A stretch of 64,000 nucleotides of DNA, taken from assembly GCF_000425465.1 (NCBI RefSeq), contig NZ_AUDM01000011.1:79399-143398 (forward strand), written 5' to 3'. Within the stretch, counting starts at the first letter, position 1. Each line of letters opens with the position of its first letter. The DNA is from Flavobacterium filum DSM 17961 (GTDB taxonomy: Bacteria > Bacteroidota > Bacteroidia > Flavobacteriales > Flavobacteriaceae). Below the pieces are notes generated by a model. The model was not told the DNA's origin, searched no databases, and saw only the letters and a list, made by a program, of their open reading frames with translations. This document shows, one piece after another, positions 28,167 through 37,918 of this stretch. A program made the translations under genes and the position numbers.

Positions 28167-29534
28167 ATGAAAACAAATAGAAGAAAATTCATTTACACCA
28201 CAACATTAAGTTTTTTGAGCATCAAATATGCAGGTGGTTTGTTTGGCATGTTTAATCAAGCAGAAATAAGACAAAACAATCAAGTTACAAATAGTCAAAC
28301 TATTTTACAGATGCTAACTGAAGCATCTGCCAAAAGGAAAAATGGTTTGTTAAATGAAGCAATGTCAATATATAATAATATTATTTCTATAAATTCAAAT
28401 GAGATTAGAGCTTATGATGGTATTAGAAAAATATTATTGCAGAGTAAATACAATGAATTAGAAGTTTTAAACTTATACTTAAATGGATTTACCTTAAACC
28501 CATCAAATATTTTCTTTAAACAAAGAATTGCAAATGAATATATGAGATTAGCGTTAGGGAATAAAAAATTTAATGATCAATTAAACCTTCAAGAAGATTT
28601 ACTAGAAAAGGCTAAAATTTATTTAGAACAAGTAAATCTTGAAATTCCTACAAATGAACAAATACAAAAAATTCTTGAAAAAGTAGATTTTAAATTAAAT
28701 GCAAATGCTAATACAATAGACGCTAGATTAAATGAAGAATTAAAAGCTTACCGAAAAGAAAAACATTTGAACTATAAAAACAGATTTAATGGTATCACAA
28801 TTACCGAAATAAAATTAAAACTAGATGAATTAATTGAAAAACCATCAGATTCTTTTAGAGATGTTCATGTGAGAGAACTTTATAGAATTTATATCAAAAA
28901 ATTAAAAGACTATGGACAAATTGAATTAGCCTCTCAATACACTAAAGAATTGTATCTATTTGACAATAAAGACTCTAGATCATTAAAGATTGCAAGAAAT
29001 ATTTGTAAAAAAGATGAAAAATATGAAGTTTTAGAAGTTATTGAAAGAAATAATGATGCTAGAAAAAAAAGTTTTTGGTCTAAGATTGCCTTGTTTGATG
29101 TATTATATAAAAGATATAAAAAAGAGGGTGTTGGTAGTTTAAATGAGATGACGAATATATTAGCTTTTGCAAACACAAAGAAATTCTCATTTTACCATAT
29201 TTTTGAATATAAAGTAAGACAAGTTAAACTTGCCCTGATAAAGAACAATACTGTTGAGGCTAAAAGTCTATTAAATAATTTTGGTGATAGTTTGATAGGA
29301 ACATCATCTGCACATTTTATAAACAAATATAACCTTTTATGTATTGAGTATTTCTTGAAAATTCAAGACTTAGAAAAAGCAAAAACTGTATATGAAATTG
29401 CTTTAAAACAAAACGATGTTGATGTTTCGGATACTTTTTTAAAAAAAATAATATTAGTTAATTCAGAAAAGGATAATAAAAAAGAAATTCACAATGAAAG
29501 ATTAAACAAACAAAGAGCAAAACTTTATAATTAG
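28167..29534 (+). CDS. Exported TPR-like helical protein heading the RHS operon
   Basis: The 455-residue protein starts MKTNRRKFIYTTTLSFLS, a twin-arginine-like signal (RRKF followed by a hydrophobic stretch). The rest is helical and Asn/Lys-rich, with tetratricopeptide-like units, for example NGLLNEAMSIYNNIISINSNEIRA in two halves near residues 60-85 and DLEKAKTVYEIALKQ near 410. TPR proteins act as scaffolds or chaperones. It lies only 7 bp before the LTD/T9SS gene and is therefore probably co-expressed with the giant toxin. Its role in toxin export or folding is a guess. The A+T content is higher than in the core genes. Confidence 0.75.
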   Translation: MKTNRRKFIYTTTLSFLSIKYAGGLFGMFNQAEIRQNNQVTNSQTILQMLTEASAKRKNGLLNEAMSIYNNIISINSNEIRAYDGIRKILLQSKYNELEVLNLYLNGFTLNPSNIFFKQRIANEYMRLALGNKKFNDQLNLQEDLLEKAKIYLEQVNLEIPTNEQIQKILEKVDFKLNANANTIDARLNEELKAYRKEKHLNYKNRFNGITITEIKLKLDELIEKPSDSFRDVHVRELYRIYIKKLKDYGQIELASQYTKELYLFDNKDSRSLKIARNICKKDEKYEVLEVIERNNDARKKSFWSKIALFDVLYKRYKKEGVGSLNEMTNILAFANTKKFSFYHIFEYKVRQVKLALIKNNTVEAKSLLNNFGDSLIGTSSAHFINKYNLLCIEYFLKIQDLEKAKTVYEIALKQNDVDVSDTFLKKIILVNSEKDNKKEIHNERLNKQRAKLYN

Positions 29535-29541
29535 AAAAAAT

Positions 29542-30753
29542 TTGAAAAATGTAATAAAAACAATATTTAGTTTATTTATTTCTATAAACGCTTTATCTCA
29601 AGTAGTAATTACAGAAGTATATTATGACACTCCTTTTTTAGAGGACATTTATCACTATCATTACCATGGATTACCAAATCCTAACAGTTTGTATCATCAC
29701 TTAGGAGAATATATCGAACTTTATAATTATACAACTGAAGATATACCTTTAAAAGGATGGGCAATAACTGATTATACTTCAAAATATGTTTTCCCTGATA
29801 ATGCAATTATAAAATCTAATGATTTTATTATAGTTGCATACGGTAATTCAAACTCAACATATTTCCAAAGTCTTTTCCCTAATACGCTTGGAAAAGAAGA
29901 TAAAATATATTATCAAGATAAAATTATTTTAAGAAATGATAAAGAAGTACTAACTGTTAGGATAGGACAATTAAGAGGTGTGATGTATAGTAATAATTTA
30001 AGAGCATCGCATCGCATGTCTTGGGGAGGCAATGGTATTCAAACACCAATTGACAATGGGTATGAATATTCATTAGAAGGAAGTTGGGGTACAACATATT
30101 ATAAACAGTCTCTTCATTTAAATTCTTTTGATCCAAACATAAATTATAGCAATCTTCAAAATTCAGAGAGTTTTAGTGCCGGAATTGCAACACCACTGAG
30201 TGCTGATTTTATCCCCTCAACTCAAAATCTACTTGAAATACCTAATGTTTTTCAATCTTTTAATTCTACCTATACAAATCTTACTTATGAATATGAAGTA
30301 ATGCAAATCATAAATACTATTTGTGCTGATAATATTCTTTTAATTAATCAATTACCAAGTGATGTGTATCTTGATAATGGAAAATGTTTTAACTATGACA
30401 ATTCAGGAAATACTATAGAAGCAATAGACTGCTTAATTTCAAACAACAGTACAGATCCTTCAAATCCAACAGAATATACTACAGCTGAACTAGAAGATTT
30501 TAGTTCTTTAATTTTAATAAGCCCCAATCCAACAACAAATCATTGTGTAGCATATTGGACTGGAGAAGTAATAGGCAAAATTAATCAAATTGAAATATTT
30601 AGCATGGGCAACATCTTAATAAACTCTTATTTAATAAACCAAGATCAATTTGAAGAACAACTTTCTCTAAACTATAGTTCATCAGGTGTATACATAGTAA
30701 AATTCATTTTAAATACTGGACAAATTATATCAAAAAATGTTATCAAAATGTAA
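29542..30753 (+). CDS. Lamin-tail-domain protein with type IX secretion signal
   Basis: This 403-residue protein has a Sec signal (about 1-19), a lamin-tail (LTD) domain at about 20-130 (VVITEVYYDTP, GEYIELYNYTTEDIPLKGW, ITDYTSKYVFPD) and a C-terminal type A sorting domain for type IX secretion (ISPNPTTNHCVAYW then SSGVYIVKFILNTG, ending SKNVIKM). It should cross the outer membrane by T9SS and stay at the surface. The start is TTG (29542), 7 bp after the preceding gene. In this operon it might attach or present the RHS protein, but that is inference from position only. Confidence 0.85.
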   Translation: MKNVIKTIFSLFISINALSQVVITEVYYDTPFLEDIYHYHYHGLPNPNSLYHHLGEYIELYNYTTEDIPLKGWAITDYTSKYVFPDNAIIKSNDFIIVAYGNSNSTYFQSLFPNTLGKEDKIYYQDKIILRNDKEVLTVRIGQLRGVMYSNNLRASHRMSWGGNGIQTPIDNGYEYSLEGSWGTTYYKQSLHLNSFDPNINYSNLQNSESFSAGIATPLSADFIPSTQNLLEIPNVFQSFNSTYTNLTYEYEVMQIINTICADNILLINQLPSDVYLDNGKCFNYDNSGNTIEAIDCLISNNSTDPSNPTEYTTAELEDFSSLILISPNPTTNHCVAYWTGEVIGKINQIEIFSMGNILINSYLINQDQFEEQLSLNYSSSGVYIVKFILNTGQIISKNVIKM

Positions 30754-30780
30754 CATTTAATTTTTTATCATAAACAGATT

Positions 30781-33700
30781 ATGTGTAAATTTAGTTTTTA
30801 TTTTTCATTTTTTTTATTGTTGTTCAGTAATGTAATTGTATGCCAAAATACTGAACTTATTGAATTACAATATGATATTTCTGGTTATGAGAACAATGTA
30901 TTTAATCGTAATTCAATAAATCAAAATGCTCCTGTAAATACTGATACAATTCCAACGATTAAATCAGAAATGAATGTTTCTGAATCAGGTGCTATGACAT
31001 ATATGGTACCAATTGATATAGTTGAAGGTAGAAATAGTTTTCATCCAAATATTGCTTTGGTTTACAACAGTCAATCAGGAAACGGAATGGCTGGTTGGGC
31101 GTGGAATATTTCTGGCTTATCTACTATTACTTTAGGTGGTAAAAGTAAATTTATAGATGGTATAACAAAAGGTTCTCAATTTGACGGAAGCGATCCTTTT
31201 TATCTAGATGGCGAAAGACTATTAACAGTTAGTCCAACTATTTTTGAAACACAAAAATATTCTAAAATAAAAATTAACAGAGACTTATCAGCAACTCAAA
31301 GCAATGGTTATAGTTTTACTGTTCAATATACTGATGGTAAAATTGCAAAATATAGAGAGATAGTGCCTGGTCAACACATGATTGTTTTACTAAAAGATTC
31401 ATTTGACAATGAAATACATTACACATATACTATTTTTCATAATGTAGCATATATTTCAATGATTTCATATGGCGGCACTACTGTAATAAATGACATTTAC
31501 AAAATAATCTTTAATTATGAAACAAGAACAATTTCTCCTATTTTTTACCGAAATGGAATACCATTTAAAAACACTAAAGTTTTAAAAGAAATTGAAACAA
31601 AAACATCTTTACTTTCTCAAAATAATGGACGTTATAGAATATATACTTTATTCTATGATAAAATTCAAGGAAATAAAGTTGAACGACTCAGAAAAATTGA
31701 GATTGAAAATGAGAACGGTGCAAAATTAAAGCCTTTAAATTTCTATTATAATTCAATTCAAACGGGGACAATTGAAAATGAAGTTACTTACTCAAATCCA
31801 ATACCCTATTCAACAACACAACTAGGTAGTGTTGCTATAGGTGATTTTTACAAAATGGGAAAGCCTGTTTCTGTATATGAAGCAAAACACGATTGGTATT
31901 ATACTATTGTTGGGAATCATATATCACATTTTGGAAATTATTATGACTCAAAAGAATTATTTGCCGGTAAATGTTTACTAAATGGCAAATTAAATGACAA
32001 CGATCAATTATTAACTATATCAACTGAATACAGAGGATATTTGAGTAGTTTAGTTAATGGTGCTTCAACTAATGATCTTGTTGACCGTATTACTTTTGAT
32101 TTTCGAGATTTAAACACAGGACAATTTTTATATTTTGGTTTTGATTTTCCGGCAGGTGCAACAAGTTTACCTACTATGTTTAATAATACAATTGTTAATG
32201 ATGGAGAGAGAAATAAATCAGGTCGAGAATTTATTACCGGAGATTTTAACAATGACGGAATTACTGATATAATTATTTTTGAAAAGGCTGATTTACTTAG
32301 ACCACAAAAAATTTATTTTAAAGAAATTGGGAAAAGTGGATCTAGTTTAATTGTATTAACGGGAGCACAATTAATTGAGGATTCGAGAATTTTTCAGATT
32401 GAATTTGATGGTGATGGGATACCTGAATTAATGGTTGTTGGAAAAGAAAATGGTATTTATAATCTCTATAAAATTGACTTAACTTCAAACAGTATTATAC
32501 CTATTCAAGGTCAACAAAATATACAATTAACAAATTATAATAAAAGAACACCATTAATTTTTGGTGACTTTAATGGAGATGGTTTAACTGATTTTATTAC
32601 TCCACAAAAAGTATATAGGTTTGAAGATTCAAATCCTGCCTATGAAGTATTTAAAATGGAAAGCGAACAATTACTTTGGTGGCAATATATTTCAACGGGT
32701 AACGGTAACTCAGGTTTCATAAAAACACAAAAAGATTATACTGAGCAAAAACTGGCTTATCTAGCTCCTTCTCAAAGGCATGTTATTAAAAAAGGTGCTT
32801 TTTGGGATAATTTTTGGGCTGGAAATGCAGATAGTTATGACTATACTGAATATGGAGCTTGTACAATTTTACCCATTGACATCGATAATGATGGTAAGAC
32901 AGACCTTGCTTCTTTTAGAAAATTTGGTAAAGTAAAATATAACCAGAACGGTCTTTTAAGAAATGCTACTGTTGAAGGATTAGATACTTTTTTTATGCCA
33001 ATCGGTCCTACCGGTTCATTTGTTATTCCTCCTACAAATACAGTAAATAAACTTTTTTTTCATCAAAACATTATTGATAACAATGGTAACCCTCAATTAG
33101 TTAATTTACCAACTGTTTTGTCGTTACAGAATGTAAATATTTCTCCATTTTCTGTCGCTGTTAGCAATTCAGATTATAATCAATTGAATTCATATAAATC
33201 ACAAATTTATATTATTGATGCTATATCACAAAGTAGAAGAATAAGTATCAATAATGACAATTTCAACGAAGGATTAATACGGAATATTGATAATGGTTCA
33301 TCTATAATTCAAGAAGTCGAATATAGACCAATGTCTGAAAAAAACTCTAACAATAATGAAAGAACTTACAGCACTAGTTCAAATACTCCAAGTTATCCTA
33401 TATATGTTCCAAAAAATTCAGGAATAACTTATTTAGTTCATAAAATACATACTTTATTTGATAATTCAATTTTAACAAAAGAATATCGATTTCAAAATGC
33501 AATACAAGATTTATCTGGAAAAGGATTTTTAGGTTTTCAAAAAAATTTTGAAAGTGATTTGTATAGTAGTAAATTGTTGGATTCAAACTATTTCCCGGCA
33601 AATGTTTTAAAACCTACTTTTTGGACAATAAAAACATACAATCCTACAATGGACAATGTCTTAGTCTCAAAAACATATGGGAGTTTAAATCAAAGTATTT

Positions 33701-36700
33701 CTAATAATCAAAGTAATCAGAATCCAAACTCAGTATTTACTCAGACCGCAATTACAAATTTTAAATTTGACATGGGCAACAACAGGTATCTAATTTTGCC
33801 TATTTCGGAAAAAAATTATGATTTTTTAAATGATATTACTATTTCAAAAACTTTTCAATATGACTCAAATAATGAATTGCTTCTGAAACAAGTACTTACA
33901 GATTATAACTCTCAAGCCTCTTCTCTAGAAAAATATTTCTATACACCAGAATTTAATGATGGGGAACATTATTATTATGGTAAATTTTCTAAAATTGAAA
34001 ACACTAATGTAAGAGACGGCGTTATTTTTACTACTAGTAATGAAAACACATATAATCCTAACGGTACTTTGTTGCAAACTAAAAAATTTGGAATAAGCTC
34101 AAATTTGGCTTCTATGCAAAGTGTACCTTCAATTGTTACAGATTATACCTATAATACTTTTGGAAATATTGAAACAGAGACATTATCAACATCAAGTGTA
34201 GCAACTAGTTCAGGCATTGTATCTTTAACAACCTCCTATGAATACGATTCAACTCAACGTTATGTTAGCAAAATCACTTCACCGGATGGTCTTTTTAAAA
34301 TATCAAATAAAAATTCGTTAGGTAGGATTACATCTGAAATATCAGAACTTGGTTTGACTACATCATATAAATACGATTCTTGGGGAAATGTTAAAGAGAT
34401 TACTGATTTTTTAGGTAAAAAAACAACAATTAAAAAAATGTTAGGCTCTATTCCTGGGTCTTATATTATTTCTAAAAAAAGAGAAGGTGAAGCAGAAGTT
34501 CGTGTATTAATGGATAAATTTAATAGAGAGATTAAAACTTCAACACAAACTATAAATAATCAATGGATTAATGTATCAACAACATATAATGTTTTAGGGA
34601 ATAAAACATCAGTTAGTGAGCCTTATTTTGATGATGATATAATTCTTAATAACACTATTGAATATGATAATTTAAATAGACCTATAAAGAATATCTTATT
34701 TAATGGAAAAATAATTACTACATGTTATGAGAAAATGAAAGTAACTGTTGATGATGGTTTTAAAAAAACTGCCAAATGGCTTGATGCAACAGGAAACACG
34801 ATTAGATTTAAGGATAATGGTGGTGAAATTTTCTATAAATATTATCCAAATGGCTCATTAAAAGAAACCGATTATCAAGGTATAAAAACCAAAATTGAAA
34901 TAGATGCGTGGGGCAATAAAACCAAGCTTATTGACCCTTCTGCTGGGACTTATTTATATGAAAATGACAACTTAGGAAGAATAAAGAAAGAAACAAACCC
35001 AAGAGGGGGTATTACAAATTACACATACGATGATTGGGGAAGACCCCTAACTGAAAACACTATTGGCGGTAGTGGTGAAAATACAATCATTCAAAAATCA
35101 TTTTCTTATGATAGTGCTACCCATTTACCAAATGAAATTAATGGTTCCTATAATGGAAAGTCTTTTACTTATACTACTTTCTATGATGACCCTTTCCATA
35201 GAGTTACTGGTAAAAAGGAACAAACCCCTGATTTTACTTATGAAACGTCAACTACTTTTGATGATCAAGGTAGAATAGATGTAACTAAAATCAAAACAGT
35301 TTTAAATACACCAAATTATACTTCTGAAACTAACATAAAAAATAATTATGATAACAATAGTTTTTTAATCAGTCAAACTGACTTGGGAAATTCACAAGTA
35401 ATTTGGACAGTAAATTCTATAAATTCTCATGGTAAAACTACTCATATGACCTATGGGAATAATTATGTTCTAAACACTACATACGATGCAAATACGTTAA
35501 GTTTAAATAAAATAAAACATGAAAAAGACGGTGTTGCTGCTGTTGATATTGAATATACCTATGATGTTCAACGTGGTGTTTTACTTAATAGAAACAACCT
35601 GATTTTTGAAAAAAATGAAGTTTTTGAATATGATGTATTAAATAGATTGTTAAATGAAACCATAAATGGAATTATATCACAAAATTATACCTATGACAAT
35701 AAAGGTAGAATGACTTCAAATACAGATATTGGTAAATACAATTATAATGAAAATAATTACAAATTAGAAAGTATTAATTTTAATGACAATGGTAGTTTAT
35801 TAAATATAGAAAGAGGATTTACGGAAGTTCAATACAATACTTTTAAAAATCCGAATGAAATATTTTTAGCTTCAAAAGATAGAATTTCTTATGAATATTC
35901 AATACTCCAAACTAGAAGTTTAGCTTATTATGGTAGTTTAGATACTGACCCAACACAACGACCAATTAGAAAATACTATAGTGCAGATAAAGCTATTGAA
36001 ATTATAAAAGAAGATAATACAACCAAAATTATCACTTATATTACCGGCGATCCATATAATTCAAATTATATAAAAATTGAATTATTAACAGGAAACGCAT
36101 TAACAAGCTTAAATCATTATTATTTACACAGAGATAGCCAAAGTAGTATAGTTGCAATAAGTAAAGCAGATTCCAGTGGTGCTTTAGTAGAGCAACGCTA
36201 TTTTGATGCTTGGGGTAATTTAAAAAATGCAATTGTTTCTAATGTATCAATAACACCAAATTCTTTAGGTTGGATATCATCATTGATATTAGACAGAGGA
36301 TATACGGGTCATGAACATTTAAATACTGTTGGATTAATACACATGAATGGTCGTTTATACGACCCAAAATTAAAACGTTTTTTATCACCTGATAACTTTG
36401 TTCAAGATGCTTTTAATACTCAAAATTATAACCGATATGGGTATGTATTAAACAATCCTCTTTTATATACTGATCCTAGCGGGGAAGTTTTTGGAATTGA
36501 CGACGCAATAATTATAGGCATAGCTGTAGCAGTAATCTCTAATGCCGTTAATAATGTTATAAATGGAGTACCTTTTTGGTATGGAACAGGAAAAGCAGCT
36601 GTTATAGGAGGTGCAAGTGCAGCAATAAGTTTTGGAATTGGTCAAGCAACATCTGGTTTAGCTATATTTGACAAAGCACTTCTTCAAGCTGGTATGCATG

Positions 36701-37473
36701 GGATGAGTGGCGGTTTAATGAATGTGTTGGGTGGCGGAGAATTTGGCAGTGGTTTTGCCTCCGGAGTGGTAAGTTCTTTAATTAGTAGTGTAATTCAAGC
36801 AAGAGTTGAAGGTAAGAATTTTGCCACTAACAACCCCGGTGCGTTTAAAGCCATTATGATAGCTTCTGGTGGTTTAAGCGGGGGCTTTAGTAGCACCATT
36901 GCCGGTGGTAAATTTGTAGATGGTTTTAGACAAGGGATTATTACGAGTGGATTGAATCATTTGGTGCACAACTTAGTTGATAATGGAGATCCGAAGAAAG
37001 ATTATAAAACTTGGTTTAAAAATAAACTAAAAGAATTAGACAGAATAGTAAGTTCTAGTCCTAGAAATGCTTTAAGGTTTTATTTTAATACGGTTGAAAA
37101 TGTTGGAACCGCTATTGAAGTTGGAGCATTAGTTGCTGCTCCTTTTACAGAGGGAGCTAGTTTAACAATATTACCATCTGCTTTTCAAATTAATACGGTT
37201 GGGGTAATAGGAAACTCAATGATTGATATATATGACGGGAAATTAGGTGCTGCATCGATGAGATTGACAAAACATTTTGCCTTTTTAGGACTAGGGAGAG
37301 CATTAAATAAAATGAGTTATGGTTTTGTAGATAAATATATTTTAGAATTACATATTTTTATGTATGATAAATTTATCATTCCTATAATAGGGAATTCAAT
37401 TTTAGATTCTAGAAGCTATTTTACTCCTATTGAGTACAAATTTGACAACAATTTTAATCCAATTAGAAAATAA
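30781..37473 (+). CDS. SpvB/RHS-repeat polymorphic toxin, 2230 residues
   Basis: The protein has a Sec signal peptide (about 1-22, ending IVCQN), an SpvB domain near 62-125 (SESGAMTYMVPIDIVEG, MAGWAWNISGLSTI), FG-GAP/VCBS calcium-binding motifs (GDFNNDGITD near 487, GDFNGDGLTD near 595, DIDNDGKTD near 700), many RHS/YD repeats from about 1100 to 1850 (YDSWGNV, YDDWGRP, YDNKGRM) and the RHS core end GRLYDPKLKRFLSPD near 1857 with LLYTDPSGE near 1890. A glycine-rich hydrophobic stretch follows, then GIITSGLNHLVH near 2052, then a variable tip of about 165 residues. Such proteins encapsulate a C-terminal toxin and deliver it to rival cells. I cannot name the tip's activity. A small candidate immunity gene follows after 5 bp. 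Confidence 0.93.
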   Translation: MCKFSFYFSFFLLLFSNVIVCQNTELIELQYDISGYENNVFNRNSINQNAPVNTDTIPTIKSEMNVSESGAMTYMVPIDIVEGRNSFHPNIALVYNSQSGNGMAGWAWNISGLSTITLGGKSKFIDGITKGSQFDGSDPFYLDGERLLTVSPTIFETQKYSKIKINRDLSATQSNGYSFTVQYTDGKIAKYREIVPGQHMIVLLKDSFDNEIHYTYTIFHNVAYISMISYGGTTVINDIYKIIFNYETRTISPIFYRNGIPFKNTKVLKEIETKTSLLSQNNGRYRIYTLFYDKIQGNKVERLRKIEIENENGAKLKPLNFYYNSIQTGTIENEVTYSNPIPYSTTQLGSVAIGDFYKMGKPVSVYEAKHDWYYTIVGNHISHFGNYYDSKELFAGKCLLNGKLNDNDQLLTISTEYRGYLSSLVNGASTNDLVDRITFDFRDLNTGQFLYFGFDFPAGATSLPTMFNNTIVNDGERNKSGREFITGDFNNDGITDIIIFEKADLLRPQKIYFKEIGKSGSSLIVLTGAQLIEDSRIFQIEFDGDGIPELMVVGKENGIYNLYKIDLTSNSIIPIQGQQNIQLTNYNKRTPLIFGDFNGDGLTDFITPQKVYRFEDSNPAYEVFKMESEQLLWWQYISTGNGNSGFIKTQKDYTEQKLAYLAPSQRHVIKKGAFWDNFWAGNADSYDYTEYGACTILPIDIDNDGKTDLASFRKFGKVKYNQNGLLRNATVEGLDTFFMPIGPTGSFVIPPTNTVNKLFFHQNIIDNNGNPQLVNLPTVLSLQNVNISPFSVAVSNSDYNQLNSYKSQIYIIDAISQSRRISINNDNFNEGLIRNIDNGSSIIQEVEYRPMSEKNSNNNERTYSTSSNTPSYPIYVPKNSGITYLVHKIHTLFDNSILTKEYRFQNAIQDLSGKGFLGFQKNFESDLYSSKLLDSNYFPANVLKPTFWTIKTYNPTMDNVLVSKTYGSLNQSISNNQSNQNPNSVFTQTAITNFKFDMGNNRYLILPISEKNYDFLNDITISKTFQYDSNNELLLKQVLTDYNSQASSLEKYFYTPEFNDGEHYYYGKFSKIENTNVRDGVIFTTSNENTYNPNGTLLQTKKFGISSNLASMQSVPSIVTDYTYNTFGNIETETLSTSSVATSSGIVSLTTSYEYDSTQRYVSKITSPDGLFKISNKNSLGRITSEISELGLTTSYKYDSWGNVKEITDFLGKKTTIKKMLGSIPGSYIISKKREGEAEVRVLMDKFNREIKTSTQTINNQWINVSTTYNVLGNKTSVSEPYFDDDIILNNTIEYDNLNRPIKNILFNGKIITTCYEKMKVTVDDGFKKTAKWLDATGNTIRFKDNGGEIFYKYYPNGSLKETDYQGIKTKIEIDAWGNKTKLIDPSAGTYLYENDNLGRIKKETNPRGGITNYTYDDWGRPLTENTIGGSGENTIIQKSFSYDSATHLPNEINGSYNGKSFTYTTFYDDPFHRVTGKKEQTPDFTYETSTTFDDQGRIDVTKIKTVLNTPNYTSETNIKNNYDNNSFLISQTDLGNSQVIWTVNSINSHGKTTHMTYGNNYVLNTTYDANTLSLNKIKHEKDGVAAVDIEYTYDVQRGVLLNRNNLIFEKNEVFEYDVLNRLLNETINGIISQNYTYDNKGRMTSNTDIGKYNYNENNYKLESINFNDNGSLLNIERGFTEVQYNTFKNPNEIFLASKDRISYEYSILQTRSLAYYGSLDTDPTQRPIRKYYSADKAIEIIKEDNTTKIITYITGDPYNSNYIKIELLTGNALTSLNHYYLHRDSQSSIVAISKADSSGALVEQRYFDAWGNLKNAIVSNVSITPNSLGWISSLILDRGYTGHEHLNTVGLIHMNGRLYDPKLKRFLSPDNFVQDAFNTQNYNRYGYVLNNPLLYTDPSGEVFGIDDAIIIGIAVAVISNAVNNVINGVPFWYGTGKAAVIGGASAAISFGIGQATSGLAIFDKALLQAGMHGMSGGLMNVLGGGEFGSGFASGVVSSLISSVIQARVEGKNFATNNPGAFKAIMIASGGLSGGFSSTIAGGKFVDGFRQGIITSGLNHLVHNLVDNGDPKKDYKTWFKNKLKELDRIVSSSPRNALRFYFNTVENVGTAIEVGALVAAPFTEGASLTILPSAFQINTVGVIGNSMIDIYDGKLGAASMRLTKHFAFLGLGRALNKMSYGFVDKYILELHIFMYDKFIIPIIGNSILDSRSYFTPIEYKFDNNFNPIRK

Positions 37474-37478
37474 AAAAG

Positions 37479-37724
37479 ATGAATAAAGAATTGTTAAATA
37501 TTTTTATTTCAATAATTATTATTCTGATAGTTATTAAGTTAAGAAAGAGGCTAAAAAGAAAAATAGAATTAAATAATTATAAATATAAAAATGAAAATAA
37601 CAACTATATCAAAAATTCTTGGGAATTTTATAAGACTTATGTTCATGCATTGATTTATATAGTTTACGTTTTTTTATTTGCTATAATAATTTCAATTTTA
37701 AGACTATCAAAAGTTATAAATTAA
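37479..37724 (+). CDS. Small two-helix membrane protein, candidate immunity protein
   Basis: The 81-residue protein has hydrophobic segments at about 8-19 (IFISIIIILIVI) and 57-75 (ALIYIVYVFLFAIIISIL) separated by a very basic, Asn-rich loop. It begins 5 bp after the RHS stop codon, where the cognate immunity gene of a polymorphic toxin normally sits. No homologue is known to me. A membrane-bound immunity protein would suit a toxin tip that acts at the membrane. The sequence itself shows no more than this. Confidence 0.65.
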   Translation: MNKELLNIFISIIIILIVIKLRKRLKRKIELNNYKYKNENNNYIKNSWEFYKTYVHALIYIVYVFLFAIIISILRLSKVIN

Positions 37725-37779
37725 CAGGGATAATATTTTTTTTTACAAAAAGTATTCAACCTTTGTATTACAACGGTAT

Positions 37780-37918
37780 GAATCCTTTCGTGTGGTTCTT
37801 GTTAATAAAATAGTTTTTTACTACATTTGAAATAAGAGAAAAGTATTTTTTGGAATTATAAATTTCTTCATCCAAAATGACTTTTTTATTATATAGCCAC
37901 ACGAAGGGATTCGTGCGG
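37780..37918. repeat. Inverted repeat and hairpin at the border of the orphan toxin cassette
   Basis: GAATCCTTTCGTGTGG at 37780-37795 is complementary, with one mismatch, to CCACACGAAGGGATTC at 37897-37912. The right arm also folds on itself: CCACACGAA pairs with TTCGTGCGG around a GGGA loop (37897-37918, one mismatch). Dispersed repeat copy B (37782-37835), related to 18691-18740, overlaps the left arm. The repeat ends just where homology to the RHS tip begins. Confidence 0.7.
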
